64,000 nucleotides of DNA, taken from NCBI RefSeq assembly GCF_000504165.1, contig NZ_KI632505.1, positions 372,001-436,000 of the forward strand, written 5' to 3'. This stretch comes from Bacillus sp. FJAT-14578. GTDB lineage: Bacteria; Bacillota; Bacilli; Bacillales; Bacillaceae_H. Shown piece after piece: positions 42,829-51,777 of this stretch. Both the position numbers and the translations under genes were made by a program. Numbering within the stretch: position 1 is the first letter of the stretch; each line of letters starts with the position of its first letter. The notes under the pieces are model-generated. The model was not told the origin of the DNA. It made no database searches and saw only the letters and a program-made list of their open reading frames with translations.

Positions 42829-44490
42829 CTACAATAACTCCCTGATTATATACGTCACTCCCAAAATACCAAAAGTACAAACAATTGAAGTTAGGAATTG
42901 CTGATAAACAAACTTTGCAGCTGATTTTAGACCAAATTCCTTCCAAATTGTTAGCATTGTGACAAGGCAAGATGTCATCGTAGAGGCTAAAAAAACCAAC
43001 ATAAATAACTGAGCACCGGATAATTGTGTAAATAGCGTGCCATTACCTTCATTAAAGACTAAAATACCATCCTTACGAATGATGGAAAATGCCAATCCTA
43101 ATGCAGCTTCCACAGGCAACTGTAGAAGATTTAACAATGGTAAAAATAAATAAGAGAAATACTCAATGGCTCCTATAAAATGCAGAATACTAGCTATGAA
43201 ACATATAAGAATAAAAATTGGCATGGCCTGTGTAAAGAATTGTTTTAAATCACTTCTTAATTTGAAGGAGAATCCTTTAATAGTAGGCTTTTGGAGAAAG
43301 CTCCTTCTTAAACTTACAACAGAATTTGAAGCTGAGTTATTCTTGTACCAGATTCTTGAATGAAGAGCTCCGCCTAAAAACAGGACAAGGATGTAAGGAA
43401 AGAACATCCAAGGATTGTTAGCTGAATTGAAGACAGACAACGTTGCTCCGATTTGGTAGCTGCACGCAGATCCAAACGAAATGAATGATACACACTGTTT
43501 CCTTGTACATAAGCTGCAACTGCGACTTTGAAATACAGCCACTACATTACAGCCAAATCCAGAAATGATGGGAATAAGGTCTCTTCCATTCAACCCAATT
43601 TTTCGTAAATACGGATCCAACACATCTATTATTCGATCTTTCAAACCCGTTTCATCAGCAAGTGCTGTACTGCATCCAATCAAAAATACGACTGGGAATG
43701 CCCAAATAAATGAATAAATCCCTAAGGATAGAACACCGAAGTCACCAACAAATATCTCTTCTATGAAAGGGTAACCTTGGCTAAATAAACTAGTTAAAGG
43801 TTGGATAAACCACCTATCAAATAATGGTTGCATGTAAGCTGAAATGAAATAGGCTGCAATAACAGGCAAAAGAAACATACTAATTAAACTTATGATAGCC
43901 ACTACCGCCCCAACTAATGGATAATCAAAAATCCATTCTTTTGGTTCAACCTTCTCAAGATCTACCTCCAATAGATATTGAATTTTCTCATCTGAAAGGT
44001 TTTTTTGCCCGTTTAACAGCTCCATTATTTGCTGAATAATAGCAGCTGACAGATTTCTAGTATCTACTATAAATAGTGGAAGTTTATGAGTAATGATAGC
44101 CTGACTCAATAGTTGTTTACTCTTCTTTGTCATCTTATCTGCATGAGTAGCTACAATCATAACTCGTCTTTGTTTATTTTGAATAAGGGGGTAAAGCTTA
44201 GCAAGTTCCTCTTGTAAATGAGTTCCTCTAACAACGACAATGATATTTGTTGATTTCTCCACTTCGTTTATAGTCATTCCATTAGTGATTGATTCAGAAA
44301 AATTTAAACCAGGTGAATCCACAAGAATTTGGCCATTCACATGATTTAAACGTATGCTATATGTCGAACCTTTGACATTGGTCTCTTCCCCGACGGCCTC
44401 TCCACTTAATCGTGAAAATAAAGTGGATTTACCTGATGATTCAAACCCTAATAGGAGGCTTCTTGAAGTAGCTTCTGCTTGAACTAACAT
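42829..44490 (-). CDS. FeoB-like GTPase-permease, likely zinc (or other metal) importer
   Basis: About 553 residues: a G domain (1-150), then two FeoB-type gate regions with about 9 helices. G1 is GFESSGKST and G3 is DSPG; G4 is THADK rather than NKxD, so nucleotide specificity may be altered. The gate motif NGRDLIPIISGFGCNV is FeoB-like, and next to it is a cysteine cluster SCSLCTRKQC. No FeoA or SH3 domain. It is cotranscribed behind a flavoprotein and a near-perfect Zur palindrome, so zinc rather than iron is the likely cargo. That inference is untested. Confidence 0.78.
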   Translation of the reverse strand: MLVQAEATSRSLLLGFESSGKSTLFSRLSGEAVGEETNVKGSTYSIRLNHVNGQILVDSPGLNFSESITNGMTINEVEKSTNIIVVVRGTHLQEELAKLYPLIQNKQRRVMIVATHADKMTKKSKQLLSQAIITHKLPLFIVDTRNLSAAIIQQIMELLNGQKNLSDEKIQYLLEVDLEKVEPKEWIFDYPLVGAVVAIISLISMFLLPVIAAYFISAYMQPLFDRWFIQPLTSLFSQGYPFIEEIFVGDFGVLSLGIYSFIWAFPVVFLIGCSTALADETGLKDRIIDVLDPYLRKIGLNGRDLIPIISGFGCNVVAVFQSRSCSLCTRKQCVSFISFGSACSYQIGATLSVFNSANNPWMFFPYILVLFLGGALHSRIWYKNNSASNSVVSLRRSFLQKPTIKGFSFKLRSDLKQFFTQAMPIFILICFIASILHFIGAIEYFSYLFLPLLNLLQLPVEAALGLAFSIIRKDGILVFNEGNGTLFTQLSGAQLFMLVFLASTMTSCLVTMLTIWKEFGLKSAAKFVYQQFLTSIVCTFGILGVTYIIRELL

Positions 44491-44543
44491 TCGCACTTAA
44501 CCTCACAGCAAGACAAATCATCCAAAAACATTTGATTCCGTCT

Positions 44544-45599
44544 TTATTTTTCAAACACTTCTTCTTTGTATGAAATGTCACTTCGATCAAGAATCTCTTT
44601 CGCAACAACGGCAAAGCGCTGACGAAACTTATAAATGAAGCAAAAGATGACTTGTTTATGTCTAACATTTGGTCCAAGCAAGAAAAGATTCGATGTAATG
44701 GTTGACTCATCCTGCTCTGTTAAAGCGGGAACGCCATCCTCTTCCCATTCAAATAAGGACTGGATCTGGTTTGCTCCAGATAGGAACCCTGTTGCTAAGA
44801 TTGGTTGCGTTTTTGACTGATAAACAGTACCGTCTACAAGATGTAAAAAGTATGATCTCTCTTCTTTTGTTATTTTAACGACTTCTGCATTCCCAACAAG
44901 GTTTAATTGTCCTGACTCCTGTATGCTCAACAATCTTTCTTTTGTATAAGGTGACAAAGACAGGCTAGGATCAGCGTCCTCAGAATTCCAAATGGAGGAT
45001 CTAGATAGAACGGTGACTTTTTTGTTGTTTTTAACCAAATGATAAGCAGCATCGATGCCGCTTTCATATCCACCGATAATTATAAATTCATCCCCCTGAA
45101 GTTCTCCCCAAGAACGTACTTGGCTATTATGGATACTAAGTTCAGCCCCTTCAATAGAATGCATTCTAGGAAATTGGAATTCCCCTGTTGCCCATACAAG
45201 ATTTTCAGCTACTATCTCTTCATCATTAACAGTCAGCTTAAAATGCTCTCCTTCTTTAACCACTTTATGAACAAAAGCCTCCTCATAGATGGGTAAGTCG
45301 AAATGTTCTGCCATTAATTCCAGATAGGATCCGTAATCTTCACCCGTCAAATGTTCTTTATCAAATGTATAAGCCGGCGATGTGTCAGGAGTAATAGCAT
45401 TCAGGTCCAGTAAGCCAAAACCATGTCCAGTAAACGATGGGGTAATTAGTTTCATTTCTTTTGGCCATTTGAAAAAAGTAGAACCAACAATGTCTTTCTC
45501 CAGAATCAAAAAATCTTCAATTCCCAATTGTTTTAACAAAATGCCAAAACCAATCCCAGAAGGACCAGCTCCAACTATAATTATTTTTTTGAGTTTCAT
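44544..45599 (-). CDS. Flavin-dependent oxidoreductase, Zur-controlled
   Basis: A 351-residue flavoprotein of the YpdA/CzcO-like type. The FAD fold is IIIVGAGPSGIGFGILL; the NAD(P) site is IIIGGYESGIDAAYHL; the ATG motif is LVWATGEFQFPR. It precedes the FeoB-like gene by about 50 bp, so the pair forms one Zur operon. It might reduce a metallophore, a disulfide or a metal ligand before transport. Substrate unknown. Confidence 0.78.
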   Translation of the reverse strand: MKLKKIIIVGAGPSGIGFGILLKQLGIEDFLILEKDIVGSTFFKWPKEMKLITPSFTGHGFGLLDLNAITPDTSPAYTFDKEHLTGEDYGSYLELMAEHFDLPIYEEAFVHKVVKEGEHFKLTVNDEEIVAENLVWATGEFQFPRMHSIEGAELSIHNSQVRSWGELQGDEFIIIGGYESGIDAAYHLVKNNKKVTVLSRSSIWNSEDADPSLSLSPYTKERLLSIQESGQLNLVGNAEVVKITKEERSYFLHLVDGTVYQSKTQPILATGFLSGANQIQSLFEWEEDGVPALTEQDESTITSNLFLLGPNVRHKQVIFCFIYKFRQRFAVVAKEILDRSDISYKEEVFEK

Positions 45600-45629
45600 A
45601 TTCTATCATTCCTCTTTGAATAAAATAAT

Positions 45630-45658
45630 CTACAAATCGAAATTATTACGATTTGTAG
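45630..45658. promoter_or_regulatory. Near-perfect palindromic Zur box upstream of the flavoprotein-FeoB operon
   Basis: The 29-bp palindrome begins CTACAAATCG and ends CGATTTGTAG, with AAATTATTA in the middle. It is the most symmetrical Zur site of the window and lies 31 bp upstream of the start. Confidence 0.95.
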
Positions 45659-45820
45659 ATTGGCCATATAAACAACATAGCTAAACATTTCAATCAATAA
45701 ATTTTGACTTATTTTGCAAAAAGGCTCTTACAAGTCAGTAAACTGTGTAAAAATTTATGATTTAAAAGGAATCAAGCATTTTATGTTTCTGTCCCTTAAT
45801 ATTTGCATCAGAGTTTGTTT

Positions 45821-46762
45821 TCACATCATGACTTTCCTTTTGGCATTCTGTTCTAGCTGCATTAATTCTTCCTTTATGATTGCTTTATTAAGGTTTTCTC
45901 CAATAAACACGAGGTTTTTAGGGAATTTTATTGATTGCGGAAAAAAGAATGGAAGCCTATAGGAATATTGAAATAAATGAGTGTTCACTTCATCACCTCT
46001 AAACTGCAGGAATCCTTTTATACGGTAAATTGACTCAGGAATATTTTTTAACCATTCGTCAAATTCCTCTTTTATTACTGGCCCTTGAAATTGATAAGTC
46101 ATGGTTTGGATATGTAAGTGATTGTGTACATGCAATTTTTCGTGACTGTCGATAGAGGAACGACTCGATTGGCTGAGTTCTTTTATTGAAATGTTAGAGT
46201 AATTTGTTAAATGTGCCTTCGCTCTTGGATTGATTTCCATTATTTCTTTTTGAAGGTACTCACGTTCTTCCTCTGTAATTAAATCTACTTTATTGATTAG
46301 TACATGATCACCATGTCTCACTTGTTCTTCGAGTAACTTCTTTAAGCGTAAGCTAAGTCTATCTCGATCTAGCCATCTCTTTGAATCAACAACATTGACG
46401 ATAGATTTAATTTCAATGTATGGTGCAAGAACAGGTGAGAGACAGGCATCTAATACTTCTATTGGATGGGCAACCCCTGTCGTTTCTACATAAATCACAT
46501 CCGGTTGATGCTGTTTATATATAGAGAGAAGTTGAATTTCCACCTCATCCTTCATGGTGCAGCAAATACATCCGTTTAAAAGTTCCTTTAGAGGAGTTTC
46601 TTTTCCAATAATGTCTGTGTCAACAGAATGCTCTCCTATCTCATTCATCAAAACGGCGACTTTTTGATTCGTTTTCTTCTCTTCCTTCAGAAGATTTTGT
46701 AATAATGTTGTCTTCCCACTTCCTAGGAAACCACCTAGTATGTATATTTCCACTTTTTTCAT
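45821..46762 (-). CDS. COG0523 GTPase 2, short form
   Basis: 313 residues: Walker A GGFLGSGKTTLL, metal motif LNGCICCTMKDE, G4 NKVDL, and a short His patch (HVHNHLHIQ) before the C-terminal domain. It is shorter than the YciC type and belongs to another COG0523 branch. It lies 3' of the flavoprotein promoter region on the minus strand. No clear Zur box was seen upstream; readthrough from GTPase 3 at 48386 is possible. Confidence 0.85.
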   Translation of the reverse strand: MKKVEIYILGGFLGSGKTTLLQNLLKEEKKTNQKVAVLMNEIGEHSVDTDIIGKETPLKELLNGCICCTMKDEVEIQLLSIYKQHQPDVIYVETTGVAHPIEVLDACLSPVLAPYIEIKSIVNVVDSKRWLDRDRLSLRLKKLLEEQVRHGDHVLINKVDLITEEEREYLQKEIMEINPRAKAHLTNYSNISIKELSQSSRSSIDSHEKLHVHNHLHIQTMTYQFQGPVIKEEFDEWLKNIPESIYRIKGFLQFRGDEVNTHLFQYSYRLPFFFPQSIKFPKNLVFIGENLNKAIIKEELMQLEQNAKRKVMM

Positions 46763-47069
46763 CTGCCATCATCCATTTCTTTGTTGAATCTATTTTAAAA
46801 GCTATTTTCCTGTATTTATTAAGTTTAATTTGTATTTTCGAAACAATAAAAAAGAGTCCCTCTAATGAAAAGCATTTAATAACAGTTGATCATTGGTTAA
46901 ACAAAGTTCTTTATCGGCATCGATATTACAGCATGTCCTATCAGTTACATAATAAATATGAGGAAATGAAGATTTTATTTTTACTTGCATTCACTCTCAT
47001 TTCTCAACCTTTAGACTTTGATGATGTAATACTCAAAAACTTTTTTAACTAAATCTCTTTACAAAATGC
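46763..47069. other. Gap with an uncertain plus-strand ORF
   Basis: A plus-strand frame (46705-47052) contains a plausible protein-like stretch (DHWLNKVLYRHRYYSM to QPLDFDDVIL) but no ribosome site, and overlaps GTPase 2. It may be the tail of a lost gene. Otherwise AT-rich with nothing recognised. Confidence 0.25.
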
Positions 47070-47168
47070 TTACCAACTTGATTTTTTAATACCTGGCAGT
47101 TGCCCTTTGTAAACGACCAATTCGTTATTTTGAATTTTTGTGAGGAGCGTTTTTCCTGATAAAATCAA
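47070..47168 (-). pseudogene. Chimeric micro-ORF ending in the S14 C-terminus
   Basis: The minus strand ends YKGQLPGIKKSSW, identical but for one residue to the end of S14 at 51778 (HKGQLPGVKKSSW). The preceding 20 residues (ILSGKTLLTKIQNNELVV) are not S14. A TTG at 47168 with GAGGGAG upstream could start a 32-residue peptide just after GTPase 3; a GTG three codons earlier is an alternative. Most likely a remnant of a second rpsN joined to other DNA. Confidence 0.6.
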
Positions 47169-47186
47169 CTTCTTCACTCCCTCTCG

Positions 47187-48386
47187 CTAAGCTCTTTGCA
47201 AATTCCAACGAAATGGATCAGGTAGAGTGGACCAGTCTTCATCAAATTCAGAGTCCGTTAGTAAGCATTTATCTAATTCCTCTATGATTTCATCGGACTG
47301 TAAATCCACTCCAATAAATACTAATTTCGTATGTCGATCTCCAAATTCCAAATCCCACTCGTCTAACAAATGTGGATCTTGCCTTAAAATTTGTTGCTGC
47401 TCTACTTTTGGCAAAGAAGCCACCCAATAAGAGACCGGTTCAATGTTAACAGAAGGTCCTGCCTGTGACATTAAAATTGCCAAGTTATTTCTAGTAGCAC
47501 ACCAAGCAATTCCCTTTGCCCTTACAATATTTTCCGGCATAGAGTGAACCCAATTGTTAAAACGCTCTGAATGAAAAGGCAAACGTCTTGAGTAAACAAA
47601 GGAAGAAATTCCATATTCTTCAGTCTCGGGTGTATGCTGATGATGTCCTTGAGTTAATTCTTTAATCCATCCAGCGGAGGAGCTTGCTTCCTCAAAATTG
47701 AATAATCCCGTGTTTAAAATTGATTGAGGATCAATAGTTCCTTTTACGGTACGAATTAATTTCGCGGTAGGCTGTAATGTTTTTAATACGTTTTCTAGCT
47801 TTATCAATTCTTCTTCAGACACTAAGTCACACTTATTTAAGACAAGCACATCACAGAATTCAATTTGGTCAATGAGAAGGTCCGCAATTTCACGAGTATC
47901 CTCTTCTCCCAACGCTTCCTTTCTGTCTAATAGACGATCACCTGACTGGAAATCCTTCCAGAATCGATTTGCATCTACAACTGTTACCATGGTGTCTAAA
48001 CGACAAAAGTGCGTTAGATCAATTCCAAGTTCTTCATCAATATAAGAAAAAGTTTGAGCAACTGGGATTGGCTCACTAATCCCAGTCGACTCAATGACGA
48101 TATAATCTATATTTCCTTGTTTAGCAAGCTTTTCTACCTCTATTAATAGATCTTCCCTTAACGTACAGCAGATACAGCCGTTTGACATTTCTACCAGCTT
48201 CTCTTCTGTTTTAGAAAGCCCTCCCCCCTGTTTTACCAATTCAACATCGATATTTACTTCACTCATATCGTTCACAATAACAGCTACCTTAAGCCCTTGG
48301 CGATTTTGCAAAATATGATTTAAAAGAGTAGTTTTTCCCACTCCTAAATATCCACTTAAAACCGTCACAGGTATTTTTTTATTCAT
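47187..48386 (-). CDS. COG0523 GTPase 3, YciC/ZagA-type
   Basis: About 399 residues. Walker A SGYLGVGKTTLL, metal motif NGCICCTLREDL, G4 NKCDL, plus a HHQH patch. It is a close paralogue of GTPase 1 (the two align along their whole length). The ATG at 48386 follows GAGAGGGA at six bases. A Zur box at 48610 and a ferredoxin remnant lie upstream. Confidence 0.9.
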   Translation of the reverse strand: MNKKIPVTVLSGYLGVGKTTLLNHILQNRQGLKVAVIVNDMSEVNIDVELVKQGGGLSKTEEKLVEMSNGCICCTLREDLLIEVEKLAKQGNIDYIVIESTGISEPIPVAQTFSYIDEELGIDLTHFCRLDTMVTVVDANRFWKDFQSGDRLLDRKEALGEEDTREIADLLIDQIEFCDVLVLNKCDLVSEEELIKLENVLKTLQPTAKLIRTVKGTIDPQSILNTGLFNFEEASSSAGWIKELTQGHHQHTPETEEYGISSFVYSRRLPFHSERFNNWVHSMPENIVRAKGIAWCATRNNLAILMSQAGPSVNIEPVSYWVASLPKVEQQQILRQDPHLLDEWDLEFGDRHTKLVFIGVDLQSDEIIEELDKCLLTDSEFDEDWSTLPDPFRWNLQRA

Positions 48387-48431
48387 TGTCATTCCCTCTC
48401 AACCATTAAGATTTTTACTATTCATGCCTTG

Positions 48432-48583
48432 CTAAAACTTTTTAGAAACTCGTCTCACAATTCCTTTGTTTTTCTTCTTTTCTGGTATGATTCCGTCTGT
48501 TGGTTTGAATCCTTCACCTGTAAACGTGTGACTCCCTCTCTTTCCAGAGAAAAAAGACTCAACAAGTTGAGGTACTCGATTTT
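48432..48583 (-). pseudogene. C-terminal remnant of a [2Fe-2S] ferredoxin-like gene
   Basis: The minus strand reads LVESFFSGKRGSHTFTGEGF and ends NKGIVRRVSKKF. This parallels SHSFNGQGFERADGIV and KVGKVSKIF at the end of the intact gene at 52206. All cysteines and the N-terminal half are lost. It sits directly after a Zur box, so it once was the first gene of the GTPase 3 operon. Confidence 0.7.
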
Positions 48584-48609
48584 CTTATAGCCCCTATAAA
48601 GCATTGGTG

Positions 48610-48632
48610 AAAATAGTAATCATTTCGATTTA
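48610..48632. promoter_or_regulatory. Zur box upstream of the ferredoxin remnant and GTPase 3
   Basis: AAATAGTAATCATTTCGATT on the plus strand; the minus strand gives AAATCGAAATGATTACTATT. It is more than 200 bp from GTPase 3 because the ferredoxin remnant lies between. Confidence 0.88.
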
Positions 48633-48750
48633 TGTAGAATATTTAAACATATTTACTTGATAAATGCAAAAGTAAACTATAGGGTAATTTTGTAATACAC
48701 ACGTCTTTTTTAAACGAACGTCATATTTGCACCAGAACCCTAGAAGTTAA

Positions 48751-49104
48751 TTATCTTGAAAAGACATCCATATCAAGAGTGAAATCACTCATTAATAGTG
48801 ATAGAATAATAGGAATCAAGAACAATGAATATTGTATAACCGTCCTAAATGGGCTAGATGATGTATCACATACTTCACAATCACAATCCGCTCCCCTCAT
48901 ATCGCTATTCCATACTCTGAAAAAACCCATAATAAAAAGGCTAAACATGGTAAACATGATAGAGGGATTCATTCTAGGTTCCAATACCGCAGCAATATTA
49001 TGAGTGACATACAATTTGAAAATAACTAAGCTAAAGCCAATTAATAATATACCTTGCAATTCATTCTTTGCTCGCCAAGAAGGAGGCTCTTTTCTCTTCA
49101 CCAT
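48751..49104 (-). CDS. YcgQ/TIGR03943-like permease partner, N-terminal half only
   Basis: 117 residues with three hydrophobic helices and the extracellular motif SDMRGADCDCEVCD. TIGR03943 proteins are about 285 residues, with a soluble C-terminal domain that is absent here. A matching C-terminal domain lies at 61227-61544, about 12 kb away. The start overlaps the YcgR-like permease stop, the normal ycgR-ycgQ arrangement. Confidence 0.7.
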   Translation of the reverse strand: MVKRKEPPSWRAKNELQGILLIGFSLVIFKLYVTHNIAAVLEPRMNPSIMFTMFSLFIMGFFRVWNSDMRGADCDCEVCDTSSSPFRTVIQYSLFLIPIILSLLMSDFTLDMDVFSR

Positions 49105-50120
49105 AATCCCACCTTCGAAATATATTGCCCTGCAATAATTGACAGGATAAATATAATGATCGTTACAACGACAGTATAAAAAAGGATAAATCGCATTTTG
49201 AAATAGGAAAACATGACTAGAAAATTTTTTAAATCTAAAATCGGGCCATATACTAAAAACCCCAAAATAGCTGAAGGAAGAAAAGTCCCTTTAAAAGAAG
49301 CAGCCACGAATGCATCAGCCTCGGAACAAATCGATAATAAAAAGGCAAGTCCCATCATGATCGTTGTTTCGGCAACAGGACCAGATACAGCTTGGGCTAA
49401 AGCCGAACGCTCAATGTAGACTTGAGCAAGGCTTGCCAAAAAAGCACCAATGATAAAATACTTACCCACTTGAAAAAACTCATGTGAACTGTGATGAATA
49501 ATGGCTTTCCATTTCGAAGTTCCTCTTTCATTTGATAAGTGGACATTAGATATTAAATCTTCTTTTCTGATTTTAAGAATTTCAGATTTTGAAAGGACCA
49601 TGTACATAATCAGCCCGGTAACAAGAGCTGTTAAAGCACATAGTATAAATCTTCCAAAATAGATGGCAGGCTGATTTTGAAAGGCATAGTAAGTAGAGGC
49701 AAATACAACCACATTAAGAATAGGTGCACCTACAAGAATAACAGTTCCTGCGTGTGCTGGTACGCCTTTTTGAATAAGCCTTCTTACCACCGGTATAATA
49801 GCACACTCACACACTGGAGTGATCACTGCTATACATAATGCTACAATCATGGCAGGAAGGGGACTTTTCGGAACTAACCTTCGGATGGTTTGCTCTCCTA
49901 CAAATAGCTGAATAACCGAAGAAGCAATAGCTCCTAGGATGATAAAAGGAAGAGCCTCTAACAACAAACTGAGGAAAACAATGAAGACTGCTTTCCACTC
50001 TTCACTAAGGGTCACTCCAAAGGAAGTCAGCATATCTTCATTACCAAAAAAGAATAAATAAACGAAAAAAAGAAACATAGCATATAGAAAAAAATCTTTC
50101 AATGACGAAGAAATGGACAC
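49098..50120 (-). CDS. YcgR-like permease (PF03773 family), Zur-controlled
   Basis: About 340 residues with eight or more hydrophobic helices. CECAIIPVVRRLIQKGVPAH and CSEADAFVAASFK are the two conserved blocks of the permease family related to ArsP. The GTG at 50120 is chosen because AAAGGGG lies seven bases before it and translation from 50174 would overlap the GTPase stop. It is the second gene of the GTPase 4 operon, with ycgQ next. The cargo is unknown; a role in zinc supply is inferred. Confidence 0.82.
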   Translation of the reverse strand: MSISSSLKDFFLYAMFLFFVYLFFFGNEDMLTSFGVTLSEEWKAVFIVFLSLLLEALPFIILGAIASSVIQLFVGEQTIRRLVPKSPLPAMIVALCIAVITPVCECAIIPVVRRLIQKGVPAHAGTVILVGAPILNVVVFASTYYAFQNQPAIYFGRFILCALTALVTGLIMYMVLSKSEILKIRKEDLISNVHLSNERGTSKWKAIIHHSSHEFFQVGKYFIIGAFLASLAQVYIERSALAQAVSGPVAETTIMMGLAFLLSICSEADAFVAASFKGTFLPSAILGFLVYGPILDLKNFLVMFSYFKMRFILFYTVVVTIIIFILSIIAGQYISKVGLW

Positions 50121-50136
50121 ATAAAAACCCCTTTTT

Positions 50137-51060
50137 TTATAGTAATATGTCTTGTCTATGAATATTTGTCCCAATTAATATGATTTGGCCTTCATTTACG
50201 TTTACATCATCCTCTAATTTTTCCCACTCAAGCCTACCCGAACTATATTGAAAATGATACCAACTTTGATCGTTTTGATCTCTTATGATCCCTTTTGCTC
50301 TAAGCAATCTACTATCAAGTTGTTTAAGCATATTATGTATTTTTTTACGACTGATGTTTTCTAGCTTATTCAATTTAATCGCTTTTATATCATGATGTTT
50401 TTTTCTATTGGTCTCCTCTAAGAAAGGGATTGAAACAGTCATTATTTCCTCTAACATATCTGTTAATCCGTCAGCATAAGAAGTAGTTATTATTACAGCG
50501 GAACCATTCATTTTACCAATGATTTTTTTGATTTTTTCAACTTGTTCATGACGTAGAAGATCAGCTTTGTTTATGGCTATCATTGTAGCACTTTCTAATT
50601 GTTCCCTTTGTAGTTCTCGTACTTCCTTTGAACTTGAAAAAACACTGAGATAACTTTGGAGTTTCGTTCCATCTACTATACAAATCGAACTTTCAATGGA
50701 AAATCTGTCCTTAAATGAACCCGTTTCAAAGACGAAATGTATTTCTGAAGGGTTTGCCACACCCGTCCCTTCAACTAAAAGGACATCTATTTTGTCTTCA
50801 TTGACCAAGACCACCATTTCATCCAATACCTTTCTTAGGTCATCTTGTATGGAACAACAGATGCAGCCGTTTAATAATTCATATAGAGACTCATCCTTGA
50901 AAAGATGTTTCTCAAGGTTTGTATTTCCAAGCTCGTTCAGAATAATAGCAGTTTTTTTATTCTTCTTTTTGAAATACTCTATGCATTTAATAAGTGCTGT
51001 TGTCTTACCGCTTCCAAGGAAACCATTAATTAAATAAACAGGAATTTTGGTCGTTTTCAT
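50137..51060 (-). CDS. COG0523 GTPase 4
   Basis: 307 residues: Walker A INGFLGSGKTTAL, metal motif LLNGCICCSIQDDL, G4 NKADL. It is similar to GTPase 5 at 52892 (shared NELGN and HLF-DE-ELL context). The ATG at 51060 follows GGGGGAAAG. It heads an operon with the YcgR-like permease and the truncated YcgQ, behind a Zur box. Confidence 0.87.
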   Translation of the reverse strand: MKTTKIPVYLINGFLGSGKTTALIKCIEYFKKKNKKTAIILNELGNTNLEKHLFKDESLYELLNGCICCSIQDDLRKVLDEMVVLVNEDKIDVLLVEGTGVANPSEIHFVFETGSFKDRFSIESSICIVDGTKLQSYLSVFSSSKEVRELQREQLESATMIAINKADLLRHEQVEKIKKIIGKMNGSAVIITTSYADGLTDMLEEIMTVSIPFLEETNRKKHHDIKAIKLNKLENISRKKIHNMLKQLDSRLLRAKGIIRDQNDQSWYHFQYSSGRLEWEKLEDDVNVNEGQIILIGTNIHRQDILL

Positions 51061-51105
51061 GAATCTTTCCCCCATTTTGTTTGCTTAATAAATGATTATT
51101 TTCAA

Positions 51106-51127
51106 TAAATCGGAATTATTACGAAAA
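51106..51127. promoter_or_regulatory. Zur box upstream of GTPase 4
   Basis: AAATCGGAATTATTACGAAA; the left arm is good, the right slightly degenerate. About 45 bp from the minus-strand start. Confidence 0.8.
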
Positions 51128-51173
51128 AAAACCGATTATCTATTTACAAATAAGATGGAAATAAGTTAGACTT

Positions 51174-51197
51174 TAAATCGTAATGATTACTATTTAT
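51174..51197. promoter_or_regulatory. Zur box upstream of the Fur-family gene
   Basis: AAATCGTAATGATTACTATT at 51175-51194, 20 bp before the GTG start. It suggests that the regulator controls itself. Confidence 0.9.
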
Positions 51198-51216
51198 AAA
51201 ATAGGGAGGGAGTTAT

Positions 51217-51639
51217 GTGAATTCTCTTCAATCACTCTTTCAATCTATAAGGGAGAAAGGGTATCTTCTAAGCGATAAGAGAAAACAGCTTATACGCTTC
51301 TTATTTGAGAGCCGTTCTTTTCTTTCAGCACGACAGCTCATCATTAAAATGCAAAGAATCTACCCTAACATTAGTCACGATACGATTTATCGCAATCTAA
51401 ACCTTCTTGTTCAATTGGGATTCCTTGAAACGAGAGTTAAACATGGTGAAAAACAATTTTTCTTGGTTAATCCCATTCACTCAGATCAATTGTACGGATA
51501 TTTTATTTGTGAGCAATGTGGTTCAGTTCATCCACTCAACCTGGATTTAAACTTGCACATGATGGTCAACAAACTTGAAATCCAACACTTCCTCTTTGAA
51601 GTTTATGGTGATTGTTCCTCATGCAATAAGATCTCTTAG
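51217..51639 (+). CDS. Fur-family regulator, probable Zur
   Basis: 140 residues: a winged helix (residues 1-85; SHDTIYRNLNLLVQLGFLE is the recognition motif) and a dimer domain with two CxxC pairs (FICEQCGS and GDCSSCNK) that hold structural zinc. The GTG follows AGGGAGGGAG. A Zur box directly upstream and eight or more similar boxes nearby point to Zur. A second, broken Fur-family start lies at 41023. Fur or PerR is less likely. Confidence 0.85.
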   Translation: MNSLQSLFQSIREKGYLLSDKRKQLIRFLFESRSFLSARQLIIKMQRIYPNISHDTIYRNLNLLVQLGFLETRVKHGEKQFFLVNPIHSDQLYGYFICEQCGSVHPLNLDLNLHMMVNKLEIQHFLFEVYGDCSSCNKIS

Positions 51640-51695
51640 AAGGAACGTTAAGTAATTTGCACATGATTTAAAGATAAGTTAAAATAACACAACAC

Positions 51696-51717
51696 AAATA
51701 GTAATGATTACGCTTTA
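51696..51717. promoter_or_regulatory. Zur box upstream of rpsN
   Basis: AAATAGTAATGATTACGCTT lies about 60 bp before the S14 start. Confidence 0.88.
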
Positions 51718-51777
51718 TACACACATAAACTTTCTACACAGGAAGAAAAAATGAGTAATGAGAAAGGATGAAATCAT

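Noticed and set aside
46705..47052. 115-residue plus-strand ORF
   Set aside because: It overlaps the start of GTPase 2 and has no ribosome site. Its second half looks somewhat protein-like, so it is mentioned as a gap note only.
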